In this document: piece by piece, positions 8,088 through 16,593 of the stretch
Layout of the letters: each line of letters opens with the position of its first letter
Position numbering within the stretch: position 1 is the first letter of the stretch
Assembly (NCBI RefSeq): GCF_029846175.1
Contig: NZ_JARWAC010000004.1
Span: 62,001 to 126,000, forward strand
DNA from: Sphaerisporangium sp. TRM90804
Lineage (GTDB): Bacteria > Actinomycetota > Actinomycetes > Streptosporangiales > Streptosporangiaceae
Direction of reading: 5' to 3'
DNA: 64,000 bases
Notes under the pieces: generated by a model
What the model was told of the DNA's origin: nothing
What the model saw: only the letters and a program-made list of their open reading frames with translations
Databases searched by the model: none
Position numbers and translations under genes: made by a program

Positions 8088-10030
8088 GAGGCCATGCCAC
8101 CACCGGCCCCTCCCCCGGCCGCCGAGCCATCTGCGGGCGCGACCGGAACTTGACCGATCGCAGGCATCCCCGCTGGGGCGCGGGTACCGTTTCTTGCACC
8201 GCGCCGGGCGGTGCGCCGCTGGGGCCGCGGCAGGCCGGGCACGATCGGCAGCCTGCCGAGCCCGGCCAGGCTGGGCAGCCTCGGCGGGGCGAGGAACCCC
8301 TCGGCGATCACCGACGCCAGCCCGACCTTCGGCAGCACCCGCGTGTCGTCGAAGGCCAGGAAGCGCGGCACCCACTGGGGCCGGTACTTGGCGTTGGCCC
8401 GGTACAGCGATTCGAGCTGCCACCAGCGCGAGCAGAACACCAGCGTGTACCGCCACAGGCGCAGCACCGGCCCGGCGCCGAGCCGGGCCCCGCCCTCGAA
8501 CACCGACCGGAACATCGCGAAGTTCAGCGAGACCCGCTTGACCCCGAGTTCGGGCGCCTCGGCGACCAGCCCGGCGACCATGAACTCCATCAGGCCGTTG
8601 TCGGCGTCGTGGTCGCGCCGCATGAGGTCCAGCGAGAGGCCGTCGTCGCCCCAGGGCACCAGCGACAGCATCGCGGCCGGGCGGTCGCCGGCGTCGAACG
8701 CCTCCACCAGGACGCAGCGGCCGTCGGCCGGGTCGCCGAGCCGGCCGAGCGCCATCGAGAACCCGCGCTCGGCGTGGGTGTCGCGCCAGGCGGCCGCGCG
8801 GTCGGCGACCAGGCGCAACTCCTCGGCCTTCAGGTCGGCGTGCCGCCGGATCCGCAGCGTGAACCCCGCCCGCCGTATGCGGTTCACCGCCTGGCGCACC
8901 CCGCGCATCTCCCTGCCCTCCAGGCCGAAGGCGCCGACCTCGATCACCGCCTCGTCGCCGAGCTCCAGCACGCGCAGGCCGGCGCGCGCGTAGGCGTGGG
9001 CGGCGGCCTCGCTCGGCCCGATGACGGCGGGCGCCCAGCCGTAGCGCCGGGCCTCCTCCAGCCAGGCGCGGATGGCGGGCGCCCACGCCTCGACGTCGCC
9101 GATGGGATCACCCCCCGCCAGGCACACCCCGGCGACCACGCGGTAGGAGACCGCGGCCTTGCCGCTGGGCGAGAAGATCGCCGCGCGGTCGCGGCGGGTG
9201 GCGAAGTAGCCCAGCGAGTCGCGGGAGCCGTACGCGTCCAGCAGGGCCCGGATGCGCTCCTCGCCGTCGCGCGAAAGCTCGGCCCTGGCCCGCTGGGACC
9301 GGAACAGCACGGCGAAGGCCACCAGCACGGCGACGGCGCTGAACAGCCCGATGACGAAGTTCACCCACGAGGGCGGCCGTCCCGAGCGGTAGAGGTCGAG
9401 CGAGGCGGCGCCGCCGAGCGCCCTCTCCAGCGCCCAGGGCAGGTGGTGGCCGGGCCTGAGGGAGCCGGGGAAGAAGGTCACCAGGGCGTATCCGACGCCG
9501 CAGGAGACGCCCAGCAGCGACGCCAGCGTGAGCAGCGCCTTCTTGAAGGAACCGCGGCGCATCGGGGCGAAGAACTCGTCTGGCGCGGCGGCGAGCACGC
9601 CCAGGACGGCGGCGGACACCACCAGGTTGATCTGCGAGGCGACGACCTGCCGGGTGAGGGCGAACTCCGCCACCAGGTCGGGCATGAGCGAGGAGGACAT
9701 GACCACCGCGAGGTCGCCCAGCACGAGCAGCACGAAGATGGCCACGAGCACCCAGTAGGCGGCCCGTTTGTGGCGTGCCAGGGCCCCGGCCAGGATGGCC
9801 AGGAACACCGCGTACCCGAGGTTCGGCTCGACGGGGAACAGTGCCGTCTCGATGAGGTCGCTGAGCGGCTTGAGCGCGTGCCGTATCGGCGGAACCAGCG
9901 CTATCACCGCCGAGTAGGCCGCGGCGGCGGCCATGAAGACGGACAACGCGCGCGGCACCACGGCCCTGAAGCGGCCTCCGGCGCCGGCCGCCACGGCGGC
10001 CCCCGCCCGGCCCTGTTCGGTCACTGCCAC
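8084..10030 (-). CDS. MprF-like phosphatidylglycerol aminoacyltransferase (DUF2156), no LysRS domain
   Basis: A 648-aa membrane protein. The N-terminal 210 or so residues carry about six transmembrane helices, another helix lies near residue 250, and a soluble DUF2156 acyltransferase (GNAT-like) domain follows from about residue 280 (DSLGYFATRRDRAAIFSPSG), with the family blocks GGDPIGD, AVNRIRRAGF and SLDLMRRD. This class transfers an amino acid from aminoacyl-tRNA to membrane lipid, usually reducing negative surface charge. Unlike mycobacterial LysX it lacks a C-terminal lysyl-tRNA synthetase domain; the tail is a low-complexity Arg/Gly segment. GTG 10030 has GGGGGGAAA upstream; ATG 10084 is an alternative. 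Overlaps the SIMPL gene. Confidence 0.85.
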   Translation of the reverse strand: MAVTEQGRAGAAVAAGAGGRFRAVVPRALSVFMAAAAAYSAVIALVPPIRHALKPLSDLIETALFPVEPNLGYAVFLAILAGALARHKRAAYWVLVAIFVLLVLGDLAVVMSSSLMPDLVAEFALTRQVVASQINLVVSAAVLGVLAAAPDEFFAPMRRGSFKKALLTLASLLGVSCGVGYALVTFFPGSLRPGHHLPWALERALGGAASLDLYRSGRPPSWVNFVIGLFSAVAVLVAFAVLFRSQRARAELSRDGEERIRALLDAYGSRDSLGYFATRRDRAAIFSPSGKAAVSYRVVAGVCLAGGDPIGDVEAWAPAIRAWLEEARRYGWAPAVIGPSEAAAHAYARAGLRVLELGDEAVIEVGAFGLEGREMRGVRQAVNRIRRAGFTLRIRRHADLKAEELRLVADRAAAWRDTHAERGFSMALGRLGDPADGRCVLVEAFDAGDRPAAMLSLVPWGDDGLSLDLMRRDHDADNGLMEFMVAGLVAEAPELGVKRVSLNFAMFRSVFEGGARLGAGPVLRLWRYTLVFCSRWWQLESLYRANAKYRPQWVPRFLAFDDTRVLPKVGLASVIAEGFLAPPRLPSLAGLGRLPIVPGLPRPQRRTARRGARNGTRAPAGMPAIGQVPVAPADGSAAGGGAGGGMAS

Positions 10031-10168
10031 CCTGTTTCCCCCCGGCGATGGCTGATCTGCCGGGTGGTATACCCCTCTGATCATCGCCTAAGGGCCACAA
10101 GGCCATGACTGATCGTATTCGGTCCAGGACGTTACGTTACGGGCGACCTGACGGGCGCCGGACCGGCG

Positions 10169-10729
10169 TCACAGGCCGGGGGCGCCCCAGAGGGGGAACC
10201 AGCGCGACAGGTCGGGCTCGATCGGCAGCTCCTGCTCGACGGCGGCGCGCACCTGCAGCTCCAGCGGGTTGTCGCGCCGCCGGTCGGGCAGCGGGGCGAA
10301 GGGGTAGAACGTGCCCCGCTTGTAGAGGTAGACGAGGGCCAGGCGGCGGCCGGACGGGCCGGCGAAGACCGCCATCGAGCACAGCAGGGACGGGCCGAAC
10401 CCCGCGCCCTCCAGCGTGGAGTTGACGCCGTGCAGGTCGGTGACGAGCGCGGCGAGGTCGTCGGGCGGGCGGCGGACCACGAGCCAGGTGTACCCGAAGG
10501 AGTCCTGCGAGAGCTCGGCCACCACGTCGCCGAGCAGGTCGGTGACGTCCCGCTCCACCGTGGCGAACGCCCCGCCCTCGGCCGGCCGGAAGCACACCGA
10601 CCCCAGGCCGGTGGACGCCAGGCCGGTGGACGCCCGCAGCGTCAGCGCGGCCGACGGCAGCGCGAACAGCGCGTCCAGGTCGGGCTCGGGCGTCTTGCCG
10701 CGGCCGAGGAGGGCGTCCAGCCAGCCCAT
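10169..10729 (-). CDS. pspAB: PspA-associated protein PspAB
   Basis: A 186-aa cytosolic protein starting MGWLDALLGRGK and matching the actinobacterial PspAB family, which always travels with PspA. It is the last gene of the psp operon, four bases after htpX. A perfect 15-bp tandem repeat (10603-10617 and 10618-10632) duplicates five residues, giving ASTGLASTGL near residues 34-43. This is probably a recent slippage event in a loop. The molecular role is unknown; by association it modulates the envelope-stress response of PspA. Confidence 0.88.
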   Translation of the reverse strand: MGWLDALLGRGKTPEPDLDALFALPSAALTLRASTGLASTGLGSVCFRPAEGGAFATVERDVTDLLGDVVAELSQDSFGYTWLVVRRPPDDLAALVTDLHGVNSTLEGAGFGPSLLCSMAVFAGPSGRRLALVYLYKRGTFYPFAPLPDRRRDNPLELQVRAAVEQELPIEPDLSRWFPLWGAPGL

Positions 10730-10733
10730 CGGC

Positions 10734-11636
10734 TCAGACCTCGCGGCCGAGCTGGAGGGAGATCTGGCGCAGCTGCTCCAGACGGCGCTCCAGCGGCGGG
10801 TGGGAGGCGAACAGGGTGGCCAGGCTCGCGCGGCCGGACAGGGCGGGGGCGAAGAAGAAGGCGTTGAAGGGCTGCGCCTCGCGAAGGTCGCGGGTGGGGA
10901 TGCGCGACATCTCGCCGGTGACCTTCACCAGGGCGGAGGCCAGGGCCGAGGGCCGCTGGGTGATCAGCGCCCCCGCACGGTCGGCGGCCAGCTCGCGGTA
11001 GCGCGACAGGGCGCGGGTGAGCAGGAAGCTGACGGCGTACACCAGCAGCGAGACCAGCATGATCAGCAGGCCGATCGGGGGGCCGTTGCCGTTCCCGCGG
11101 TCGCGCCCGAAGCCGGAGTAGAGCGCGAAGCGGGTCATGAGCCCGGCCACGACGCCGAGGAAGGACGCGATGGTCATCACCGCGACGTCGCGGTGGGCCA
11201 CGTGGGACAGCTCGTGGGCGACGACGCCCTCGAGCTCGGGCGGGTCGAGCCGGCGCAGCAGGCCCGTGGTGACGCAGACGACGGCGTGCTTCTGGTCGCG
11301 CCCGGTGGCGAAGGCGTTGGGGACGTCGGTGTCGGCGATCGCCACGCGGGGCTTGGGGGTGCCGGTGATCGCGCTCAGCCGGTCGACGAGCCCGTGCAGC
11401 TCGGGCGCCTCCCGCGGCGAGACCTCCCGCCCGTGCATCGCGAACAGCGCGATGCGGTCGGACAGGAAGTACTGCGCCAGCAGGAGGCCGCCGGCCAGGA
11501 CGAGCACGACGATCGCCCGCGCTCCCAGGGCGACCAGCAAGGCGATGAAGGCGACGTAGAGCAGCCCGAGCAGGAACATGGTGACGACCATGCGGGCGGC
11601 CAGACCCCGGTCGGGAGCGAACCGGGCGTGAGTCAT
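10734..11636 (-). CDS. htpX: Zinc metalloprotease HtpX (M48B)
   Basis: A 300-aa membrane protease that degrades damaged membrane proteins. Two N-terminal transmembrane helices (about 15-60), the catalytic zinc motif HELSHV at about residue 140, two further hydrophobic helices (about 150-215) and the downstream ELAADRAGA motif supplying the third zinc ligand are all visible. It sits inside the psp operon between pspAA and pspAB, tying proteolysis to the PspA membrane-stress response. Length is normal for HtpX. Confidence 0.94.
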   Translation of the reverse strand: MTHARFAPDRGLAARMVVTMFLLGLLYVAFIALLVALGARAIVVLVLAGGLLLAQYFLSDRIALFAMHGREVSPREAPELHGLVDRLSAITGTPKPRVAIADTDVPNAFATGRDQKHAVVCVTTGLLRRLDPPELEGVVAHELSHVAHRDVAVMTIASFLGVVAGLMTRFALYSGFGRDRGNGNGPPIGLLIMLVSLLVYAVSFLLTRALSRYRELAADRAGALITQRPSALASALVKVTGEMSRIPTRDLREAQPFNAFFFAPALSGRASLATLFASHPPLERRLEQLRQISLQLGREV

Positions 11637-11645
11637 ATGCCCAAG

Positions 11646-11924
11646 TTATCCCGGGATGAGGCCGGAATCCCCAAGCATGCCCCGCACCTCGTCGATCGAT
11701 GCGTCAGCAGGCGGCAAAATCAGCTCGGACGGCTCAAGCGAATCGTCGGGGAGCGGCTTGCCGACCTGGCGCACCTTGTCGAGCAGCGCGTGCAGCTTCG
11801 ACCGGAACTGCGTCTCGTCTCCGGTCTCGATGGCGGCCTCCAGCTCGCCGTCGAGCAGGTTGAGCACGTCGATGTCGCCCTCGGCGATCTCGACCTGCCC
11901 CTCCCCCATGATGCGGGCGATCAC
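11646..11924 (-). CDS. pspAA: PspA-associated protein PspAA
   Basis: A 92-aa protein of the PspAA family (MIARIMGEGQVEI start, D/E-rich, ending in a short segment DEVRGMLGDSG). The GTG start overlaps the stop of pspA (GTGA), so translation is coupled and stoichiometric expression is likely. The family is found only beside PspA and is thought to partner it. No catalytic motif is visible. Confidence 0.9.
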   Translation of the reverse strand: MIARIMGEGQVEIAEGDIDVLNLLDGELEAAIETGDETQFRSKLHALLDKVRQVGKPLPDDSLEPSELILPPADASIDEVRGMLGDSGLIPG

Positions 11925-12763
11925 AGGCCCTCCCCCGGCTGCCGGTACTGCTGGGTCGGCTGGCCCTGCTGGGGGTAGGGCTGCTGCTGCTGGCCCTGCT
12001 GCTGCGGCGGAGCCTGCTGCTGGCCCTGCTGGCCCGCCTCGATGGCGTCCCTCGGGGCCGGGCCCTGGCCCAGCTCGGCCTTCATGCGGGCGAGCTCCAG
12101 CTCGACGTCCCTGCCGCCGCCCATGCGGTCGAGCTCGACCTGGATGTCGTCGCCACGCTGGCCGCTGTAGTCGTCGAGCGCGCCACTGGCGAGCAGCTCG
12201 TCGATCGCGCCGGCGCGCGCCTGCATCTGGGCGGTCTTGTCCTCGGCGCGCTGGATCGCCAGACCCACGTCGCCCATCTCCTCGGAGATGCCGGAGAACG
12301 CCTCGTTGATGCGCGTCTGCGCCTCGGCCGCGGTGTAGGTGGCCTTGATGGTCTCCTTGCGGTGACGGAAGGAGTCGACCTTGGACTGCAGCCGCTGGCT
12401 GGCCAGGGTGAGCTTCTCCTCCTCGCCCTGCAGGTTGTTGTGCTGCACCTGGAGGTCGGCGATCTGGGTCTGCAGAGCCGAGCGGCGGCTCAGGGCCTCG
12501 CGCGCCAGGTCCTCACGGCCCACGCTGAGGGCCTTGCGGCCCTGGTCCTCCAGTTTGTTGGACTGCTGCTGGATCTGGTTGATCTGCAACTCGACGCGCT
12601 TGCGCGAGGTGGCGACGTCGGCCACCCCCCGGCGGACCTTCTGGAGGAGCTCAAGCTGCCGCTGGTAGGAATAGTCCAGCGTCTGGCGCGGGTCCTCCAT
12701 CTTGTCCAAGGCGGTGTTCGCCTTGGACTTGAAGATCATCGAAAGTCTCTTCATCACGCTCAT
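11921..12763 (-). CDS. pspA: Phage-shock protein A homologue (PspA/IM30/Vipp1, ESCRT-III fold)
   Basis: A 280-aa coiled-coil protein that polymerises on damaged membrane. Residues 1-220 are almost wholly helical with the family start MSVMKRLSMIFKSK and the QTLDYSYQRQ segment. The last 50 residues are a Gln/Pro-rich tail absent from E. coli PspA (222 aa). First gene of the - strand operon pspA-pspAA-htpX-pspAB. No pspBC or pspF genes are present, so regulation must differ from enterobacteria; in actinomycetes sigma factors or two-component systems usually control it. Confidence 0.95.
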   Translation of the reverse strand: MSVMKRLSMIFKSKANTALDKMEDPRQTLDYSYQRQLELLQKVRRGVADVATSRKRVELQINQIQQQSNKLEDQGRKALSVGREDLAREALSRRSALQTQIADLQVQHNNLQGEEEKLTLASQRLQSKVDSFRHRKETIKATYTAAEAQTRINEAFSGISEEMGDVGLAIQRAEDKTAQMQARAGAIDELLASGALDDYSGQRGDDIQVELDRMGGGRDVELELARMKAELGQGPAPRDAIEAGQQGQQQAPPQQQGQQQQPYPQQGQPTQQYRQPGEGL

Positions 12764-12984
12764 GCGCGTTGGCCGTCCCCTTCTTAGGTAGTGCTGTGCC
12801 TATGTTCCCGCTCGCCGCGACGCCCCGGTCGGCCGTATGCTCATCATGCTCCCTCGCGCAGGCCCGCGACTCCATAGGCTGCCCGCTCGTCGCAGCCTCG
12901 AATACCGCGGCGAAGTCGCCTGGGTCCACCCTACGCATAACGCGCGAGGGCGTCATTAAGTTGCACCGCCGGTAGGCTGACGTC

Positions 12985-13608
12985 GTGTTCCGACGTCGCG
13001 CACAGTCCCCCGCGGACGACTCCTCCTCCGCGTCCCCCGATTCCATGGCCAAGGTCGCGGGCAAGGGGCGCCCCACCCCCAAGCGCCGCGAGGCCGAAGG
13101 GCGCCGCCGCCAGCCGGTGACCGCGCCCAACAACCGCAAAGAGGCCTACAAGCAGGCCCGCGAGCGCCAGGCCGCCGAGCGCGTGCGCGCGCGGGAGGGC
13201 ATGCTGAGGGGCGACGAACGCTACCTGCCCGTCCGCGACCGCGGCCCGGCGCGCAAGCTGGCCCGCGACTGGGTCGACTCGCGCAGGACGGTCAGCCAGT
13301 ACTTCCTGCCCGTCTCCCTGCTGCTGCTGGTCGTGCTCTGGGTCGTCCCGCTGTTCGGCGGCCAGACCGGCATGCTGCTGTACTCCTACGCCATCACGTT
13401 CCTGTGGCCGCTCATGATCGTGGTCGTGGTCGCGAGCTCCATATGGGTGTCGCAGCGGGTGAAGAAGGAGGCGTCCGCGAAGTTCCCCGGCGAGAGCCTC
13501 AAGGGCGTCGGCTTCTACGCCGCCATGCGGGCGATGCAGATCCGCCGCCTGCGCTTCCCGCCGCCGACCCTGCTCCCCGGCGGCGAGCCGGTTCCGCCGA
13601 AGAAGTGA
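12985..13608 (+). CDS. DUF3043 membrane protein
   Basis: A 207-aa actinobacterial protein of unknown function. The N-terminal half is highly basic and polar (RRREAEGRRRQPVTAPNNRKEAYKQ style, likely cytosolic). Two adjacent transmembrane helices follow (about 110-130 and 134-155), then a basic C-terminus ending FPPPTLLPGGEP. This architecture and the GRPTPKRREAE motif define DUF3043. GTG start at 12985, divergent from pspA. Confidence 0.85.
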   Translation: MFRRRAQSPADDSSSASPDSMAKVAGKGRPTPKRREAEGRRRQPVTAPNNRKEAYKQARERQAAERVRAREGMLRGDERYLPVRDRGPARKLARDWVDSRRTVSQYFLPVSLLLLVVLWVVPLFGGQTGMLLYSYAITFLWPLMIVVVVASSIWVSQRVKKEASAKFPGESLKGVGFYAAMRAMQIRRLRFPPPTLLPGGEPVPPKK

Positions 13609-13613
13609 CGCGT

Positions 13614-13636
13614 GCGGCCCGCCCCCCGCGGGCCGC
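13614..13636. terminator. Hairpin after DUF3043 gene
   Basis: GCGGCCC (13614-13620) and GGGCCGC (13630-13636) pair around a 9-base C-rich loop, six bases past the DUF3043 stop. No T-run. A plausible intrinsic terminator of the actinomycete type. Confidence 0.45.
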
Positions 13637-13680
13637 TACCGCTCGCACGGGGCCGTGAGATGACCGTTTAGGGTCGATCC

Positions 13681-14679
13681 ATGGAATTCCGCCATCTCGG
13701 CCGCAGCGGTCTCAAGGTCAGCGAGATCAGCTACGGCAACTGGATCACCCACGGTTCCCAGGTCGAGGAGGAGGCCGCACGCGCCTGCGTCCACGCGGCC
13801 CTCGACGAGGGGATCACCACCTTCGACACCGCCGACGTCTACGCCGGCACCAAGGCCGAGGAAGTGCTCGGCCGCGCCCTGCAGGGCGTGCGCCGCGAGT
13901 CGCTGGAGATCCTCACCAAGGTCTACTGGCCGACCGGGCGGGGCCCGAACGACCGCGGCCTGTCGCGCAAGCACATCACCGAGAGCATCCACGGGTCGCT
14001 GCGCCGCCTGCAGACCGACTACGTCGACGTCTACCAGGCCCACCGCTACGACGCCGAGACGCCTCTTGAGGAGACGCTCCGCACCTTCGACGACCTCGTG
14101 CGCCAGGGCAAGGTGCTCTACGTCGGGGTCAGCGAGTGGAACGCCTCGCAGATCGCCGACGCGCTGAGCATCGCCGACCAGATGGGGTTCGACCGGCTGG
14201 TGTCCAACCAGCCGCAGTACTCCATGCTGTGGCGGGTGATCGAGGGCGAGGTCGTCCCGCTGTGCGAGAAGGAGGGCCTCGGTCAGATCGTGTTCTCCCC
14301 CATCGCGCAGGGGGTGCTGACCGGCAAGTACGTGCCGGGTCAGGAGCCGCCCGCCGGGTCCCGCGCGACCGACCCCACGGGGGCCGACTTCATCTCCCGC
14401 ATGCTGAGCGACGACGTGCTCACCCGGGTGCAGGAGCTCAAGCCCATCGCGTCCGACCTCGGACTGTCGATGGCGCAGCTCGCGGTCGCGTGGGTGCTGC
14501 AGAACCCGAACGTCTCCTCCGCCATCATCGGCGCGAGCCGCCCCGAGCAGGTGCGTGACAACGTCAAGGCGGCCGGGGTCAAGCTCGGCGCCGACGTGCT
14601 GGCGAAGATCGACGGCGTGCTGGGGCCGGTGGTCGAGCGCGACCCGGCGAAGACGGTGAGCCCGGCTTCGCGGCCCTGA
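13681..14679 (+). CDS. Aldo/keto reductase (voltage-gated K+ channel beta-subunit-like)
   Basis: A 332-aa NADPH-dependent TIM-barrel oxidoreductase. The tetrad residues are visible: Asp in FDTADVYAGTKAE with its Tyr, Lys in EILTKVYW and His in VYQAHRYD. The cofactor loop is IIGASRPEQV near the C-terminus. The start MEFRHLGRSGLKVSEI is typical of the AKR6/YghZ-like branch. The substrate is not deducible. A GC hairpin precedes it and an AT-richer dyad follows it, so it is probably monocistronic. Confidence 0.93.
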   Translation: MEFRHLGRSGLKVSEISYGNWITHGSQVEEEAARACVHAALDEGITTFDTADVYAGTKAEEVLGRALQGVRRESLEILTKVYWPTGRGPNDRGLSRKHITESIHGSLRRLQTDYVDVYQAHRYDAETPLEETLRTFDDLVRQGKVLYVGVSEWNASQIADALSIADQMGFDRLVSNQPQYSMLWRVIEGEVVPLCEKEGLGQIVFSPIAQGVLTGKYVPGQEPPAGSRATDPTGADFISRMLSDDVLTRVQELKPIASDLGLSMAQLAVAWVLQNPNVSSAIIGASRPEQVRDNVKAAGVKLGADVLAKIDGVLGPVVERDPAKTVSPASRP

Positions 14680-14685
14680 AAAGCA

Positions 14686-14726
14686 AATGACCTTAAGGAA
14701 CTTAAAGGCAGGTCCGAAAGGTCATT
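14686..14726. repeat. Inverted repeat downstream of the aldo/keto reductase
   Basis: AATGACCTT (14686-14694) is exactly complemented by AAGGTCATT (14718-14726) around a 23-base spacer, in a locally AT-rich gap between two convergent genes. It could be a weak bidirectional terminator or a protein-binding dyad. Confidence 0.45.
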
Positions 14727-14791
14727 AGCACGTCTGGGCCCTTTGTGTTTTCCATCACTTGCGTACCGTGAAAGCACAGAGGGCCCGGGGG

Positions 14792-14998
14792 TCACTCCAC
14801 CCGTAGAGACATGCCTGCGTACTCCACGGTTTCGCCTTCGAGCAGCGTCACCTTCTCGACGCCGGCCTCAAGCAGCGTCTTCCAGTTCTCCCCAAGCCAT
14901 GACTCGGCGTCGGCCTGACTCGGAAAGATCTCGCGCGGCAACGTGCCTTCGGTGACCTCACCGCCATTAGCATTTTCATAACGCCATCGCCAAGTCAT
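14792..14998 (-). CDS. Small conserved actinobacterial protein, unknown function
   Basis: A 68-aa acidic protein (starts MTWRWRYENANGG, ends YAGMSLRVE) with no signal peptide or membrane segment. The composition, an upstream GGAG-like site (AAAAGGAGCG) and the absence of any competing frame support a real gene. Short proteins of this appearance are widespread in actinomycetes, but I cannot assign a role. Convergent with the aldo/keto reductase. Confidence 0.7.
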   Translation of the reverse strand: MTWRWRYENANGGEVTEGTLPREIFPSQADAESWLGENWKTLLEAGVEKVTLLEGETVEYAGMSLRVE

Positions 14999-15387
14999 GC
15001 CATACGCTCCTTTTCGCGGGGTTTGCCCGATGCCGACAGGCTGAGCAGACCCTATCTCCTGGGAGTGTCCCGCAGATCTTGCAGCCGGCGCGCCGGGACA
15101 GGCCAGGAGGCCCCGTCAGAGCCGCCGGACGCCGCTCGGTGGCCCCCCGTCGAGGATGGAGACCAGCTCATGCCGCCCACGTTCCGTCGCCCGGCCTCAC
15201 CCGCCGGCCCCGGACTCGCGAAGGCGGCACCGGCCCCCGGTTCCCCGCTCCCCCCTGCCGCCCCGGCCCTCCGCCCCCGAGCCACCGCGCCCAGGCCCGC
15301 CGAGGCCTCCCGTCCCGGAGCGCCCCGTCCCCACGCGGCCCGTCCCGAGGCGGCCCGTCCCGTGACCTCCCGTCCCGTGGGCGCCCG
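14999..15387. other. Gap upstream of cobU with a low-complexity open frame
   Basis: No well-supported gene. The last 220 bases are a string of cgtccc-type repeats. An ATG at 15170 preceded by GGATGGAG opens a 73-codon Ala/Pro/Arg-rich frame whose stop overlaps the cobU GTG (GTGA), so a coupled leader is possible, but the composition looks like repeat drift. I looked for a cobalamin riboswitch here and saw no B12-box-like core. Confidence 0.4.
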
Positions 15388-16488
15388 GTGAAGGTTCTGC
15401 TCTCCGGCACCGCCGGGCCGTACGGCTGGCCCGAGCCCGCTTGCGGCTGCGCCTCCTGCGGCCGCCTGTCACCCGGCCACCGCCTGCCGACCGCCGTCGT
15501 CATCGACGACGTCATCCGGCTGTCGCCGCCCGCCGGCCTCCCCCTGTCGCCGCCCGCCACGCTGCCCAAGGGCTACCGGATGACCGTCACGCCCGACGGC
15601 TACGCCGTCAGCGGGCCCGACCACGGCCGGGTGCTGCACGCCACGGCCGGCGAGGACTGCGGGGCGCCCTCGCCGAGCTGGGCCGAGGAGGCGTACGACC
15701 TCGTGCTCATCGACCTGCTCGACCGCCCGCAGCGCCTCGGCGACCTGCGACGCCGCGGCCTGGTCGCCGCGCACACGCAGGTCGTCGCCGTCCACCTCGA
15801 CCACCGGCTGTCGTCGGAGGCCGAGCTCGAACGACGGCTGGCGTTCTGGGGCGCCCAGGCCGTGCGGGACGGAACGACGCTCGACACGCGCGTGCCCGCT
15901 CCCGCCCGTCCCGCGCCGCCCCGGCGCACGCTGGTCATCGGCGGCGCCCGCTCGGGCAAGTCCGCCGAGGCCGAGATGCGGCTGATCGCCGAGCCCGACG
16001 TCACGTACGTGGCCACCGGGCCCGCCGGCGGGCGCGACCCCGAGTGGCTGGCCCGCGTCCGGGCCCACCAGCGCCGGCGGCCCCCCTACTGGACGACCAT
16101 CGAGACCACCGAGCTGGCCGCCCTGCTCAGGTCGGCCACCGGCCCGCTGCTCGTCGACGGCCTGGGCACCTGGCTCGCGGCGGTCTTCGACGGCTGCGGC
16201 GCCTGGGGCGACCCCGCCTACGACCGCCCCCGGGGCCGCAAACCTGGCCGCTTCGGCACGGCGCTGGACGCCGTGGCCGCGCGCTGCGACGAGCTGGTGG
16301 CCGCCTGGCGGCAGACCCGGGCCCAGGTGATCGCCGTCAGCGACGAGGTGGGCCTGAGCGTGGTGCCCGCCACGGCGAGCGGGCGCGTCTTCCGCGACGC
16401 CCTCGGCCGCCTGAACGAGCGCCTGGCGGCGGAGTCCGAGAAGGCCGCCCTCGTCGTCGCCGGCCGCGTCATCCCCCTGCAGGACTGA
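15388..16488 (+). CDS. cobU: Bifunctional adenosylcobinamide kinase/guanylyltransferase with N-terminal extension
   Basis: A 366-aa protein. Residues about 182-366 form the CobU domain: P-loop VIGGARSGKS, then TYVATGPA and LLVDGLGTWL. It phosphorylates adenosylcobinamide and transfers GMP in late cobalamin assembly. Residues 1-175 begin VKVLLSGTAGPYGWPEP with a CGCASCG motif. This resembles the first part of a metallo-beta-lactamase-fold domain, as seen fused to CobU in some actinomycetes, but the HxHxDH zinc motif is missing, so that domain is probably non-catalytic. Followed by cobS. Confidence 0.88.
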   Translation: MKVLLSGTAGPYGWPEPACGCASCGRLSPGHRLPTAVVIDDVIRLSPPAGLPLSPPATLPKGYRMTVTPDGYAVSGPDHGRVLHATAGEDCGAPSPSWAEEAYDLVLIDLLDRPQRLGDLRRRGLVAAHTQVVAVHLDHRLSSEAELERRLAFWGAQAVRDGTTLDTRVPAPARPAPPRRTLVIGGARSGKSAEAEMRLIAEPDVTYVATGPAGGRDPEWLARVRAHQRRRPPYWTTIETTELAALLRSATGPLLVDGLGTWLAAVFDGCGAWGDPAYDRPRGRKPGRFGTALDAVAARCDELVAAWRQTRAQVIAVSDEVGLSVVPATASGRVFRDALGRLNERLAAESEKAALVVAGRVIPLQD

Positions 16489-16570
16489 CGGTGAGGATGT
16501 GGCTGAGCGCCTTCCGGCGGGGTCTGACCCAAGGTCTGACGGTGAGGAGGCAGGTGAGCGCCTCCCGGCA
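16483..16570. repeat. Imperfect direct repeat spanning the cobU stop and the cobU-cobS gap
   Basis: A unit of about 37 bases beginning at 16483 (ctgacggtgagga... tgagcgcct.ccggc) recurs 51 bases later from 16534 with roughly 80% identity. The first copy includes the cobU stop codon, so the spacer seems to have arisen by duplication of the gene end. Confidence 0.6.
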
Positions 16571-16593
16571 CCGGTTGCCCGATACTTAAGGGC

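Noticed and set aside
8084-10030. LysX (fused lysyl-phosphatidylglycerol synthase and lysyl-tRNA synthetase)
   Set aside because: The C-terminus after the DUF2156 domain is only a short Arg/Gly/Ala-rich tail; no class II synthetase motifs exist.
14999-15387. Cobalamin riboswitch in front of cobU
   Set aside because: I searched for the conserved B12-box and core stems and found only cgtccc-type repeats and Pro/Ala-coding sequence.
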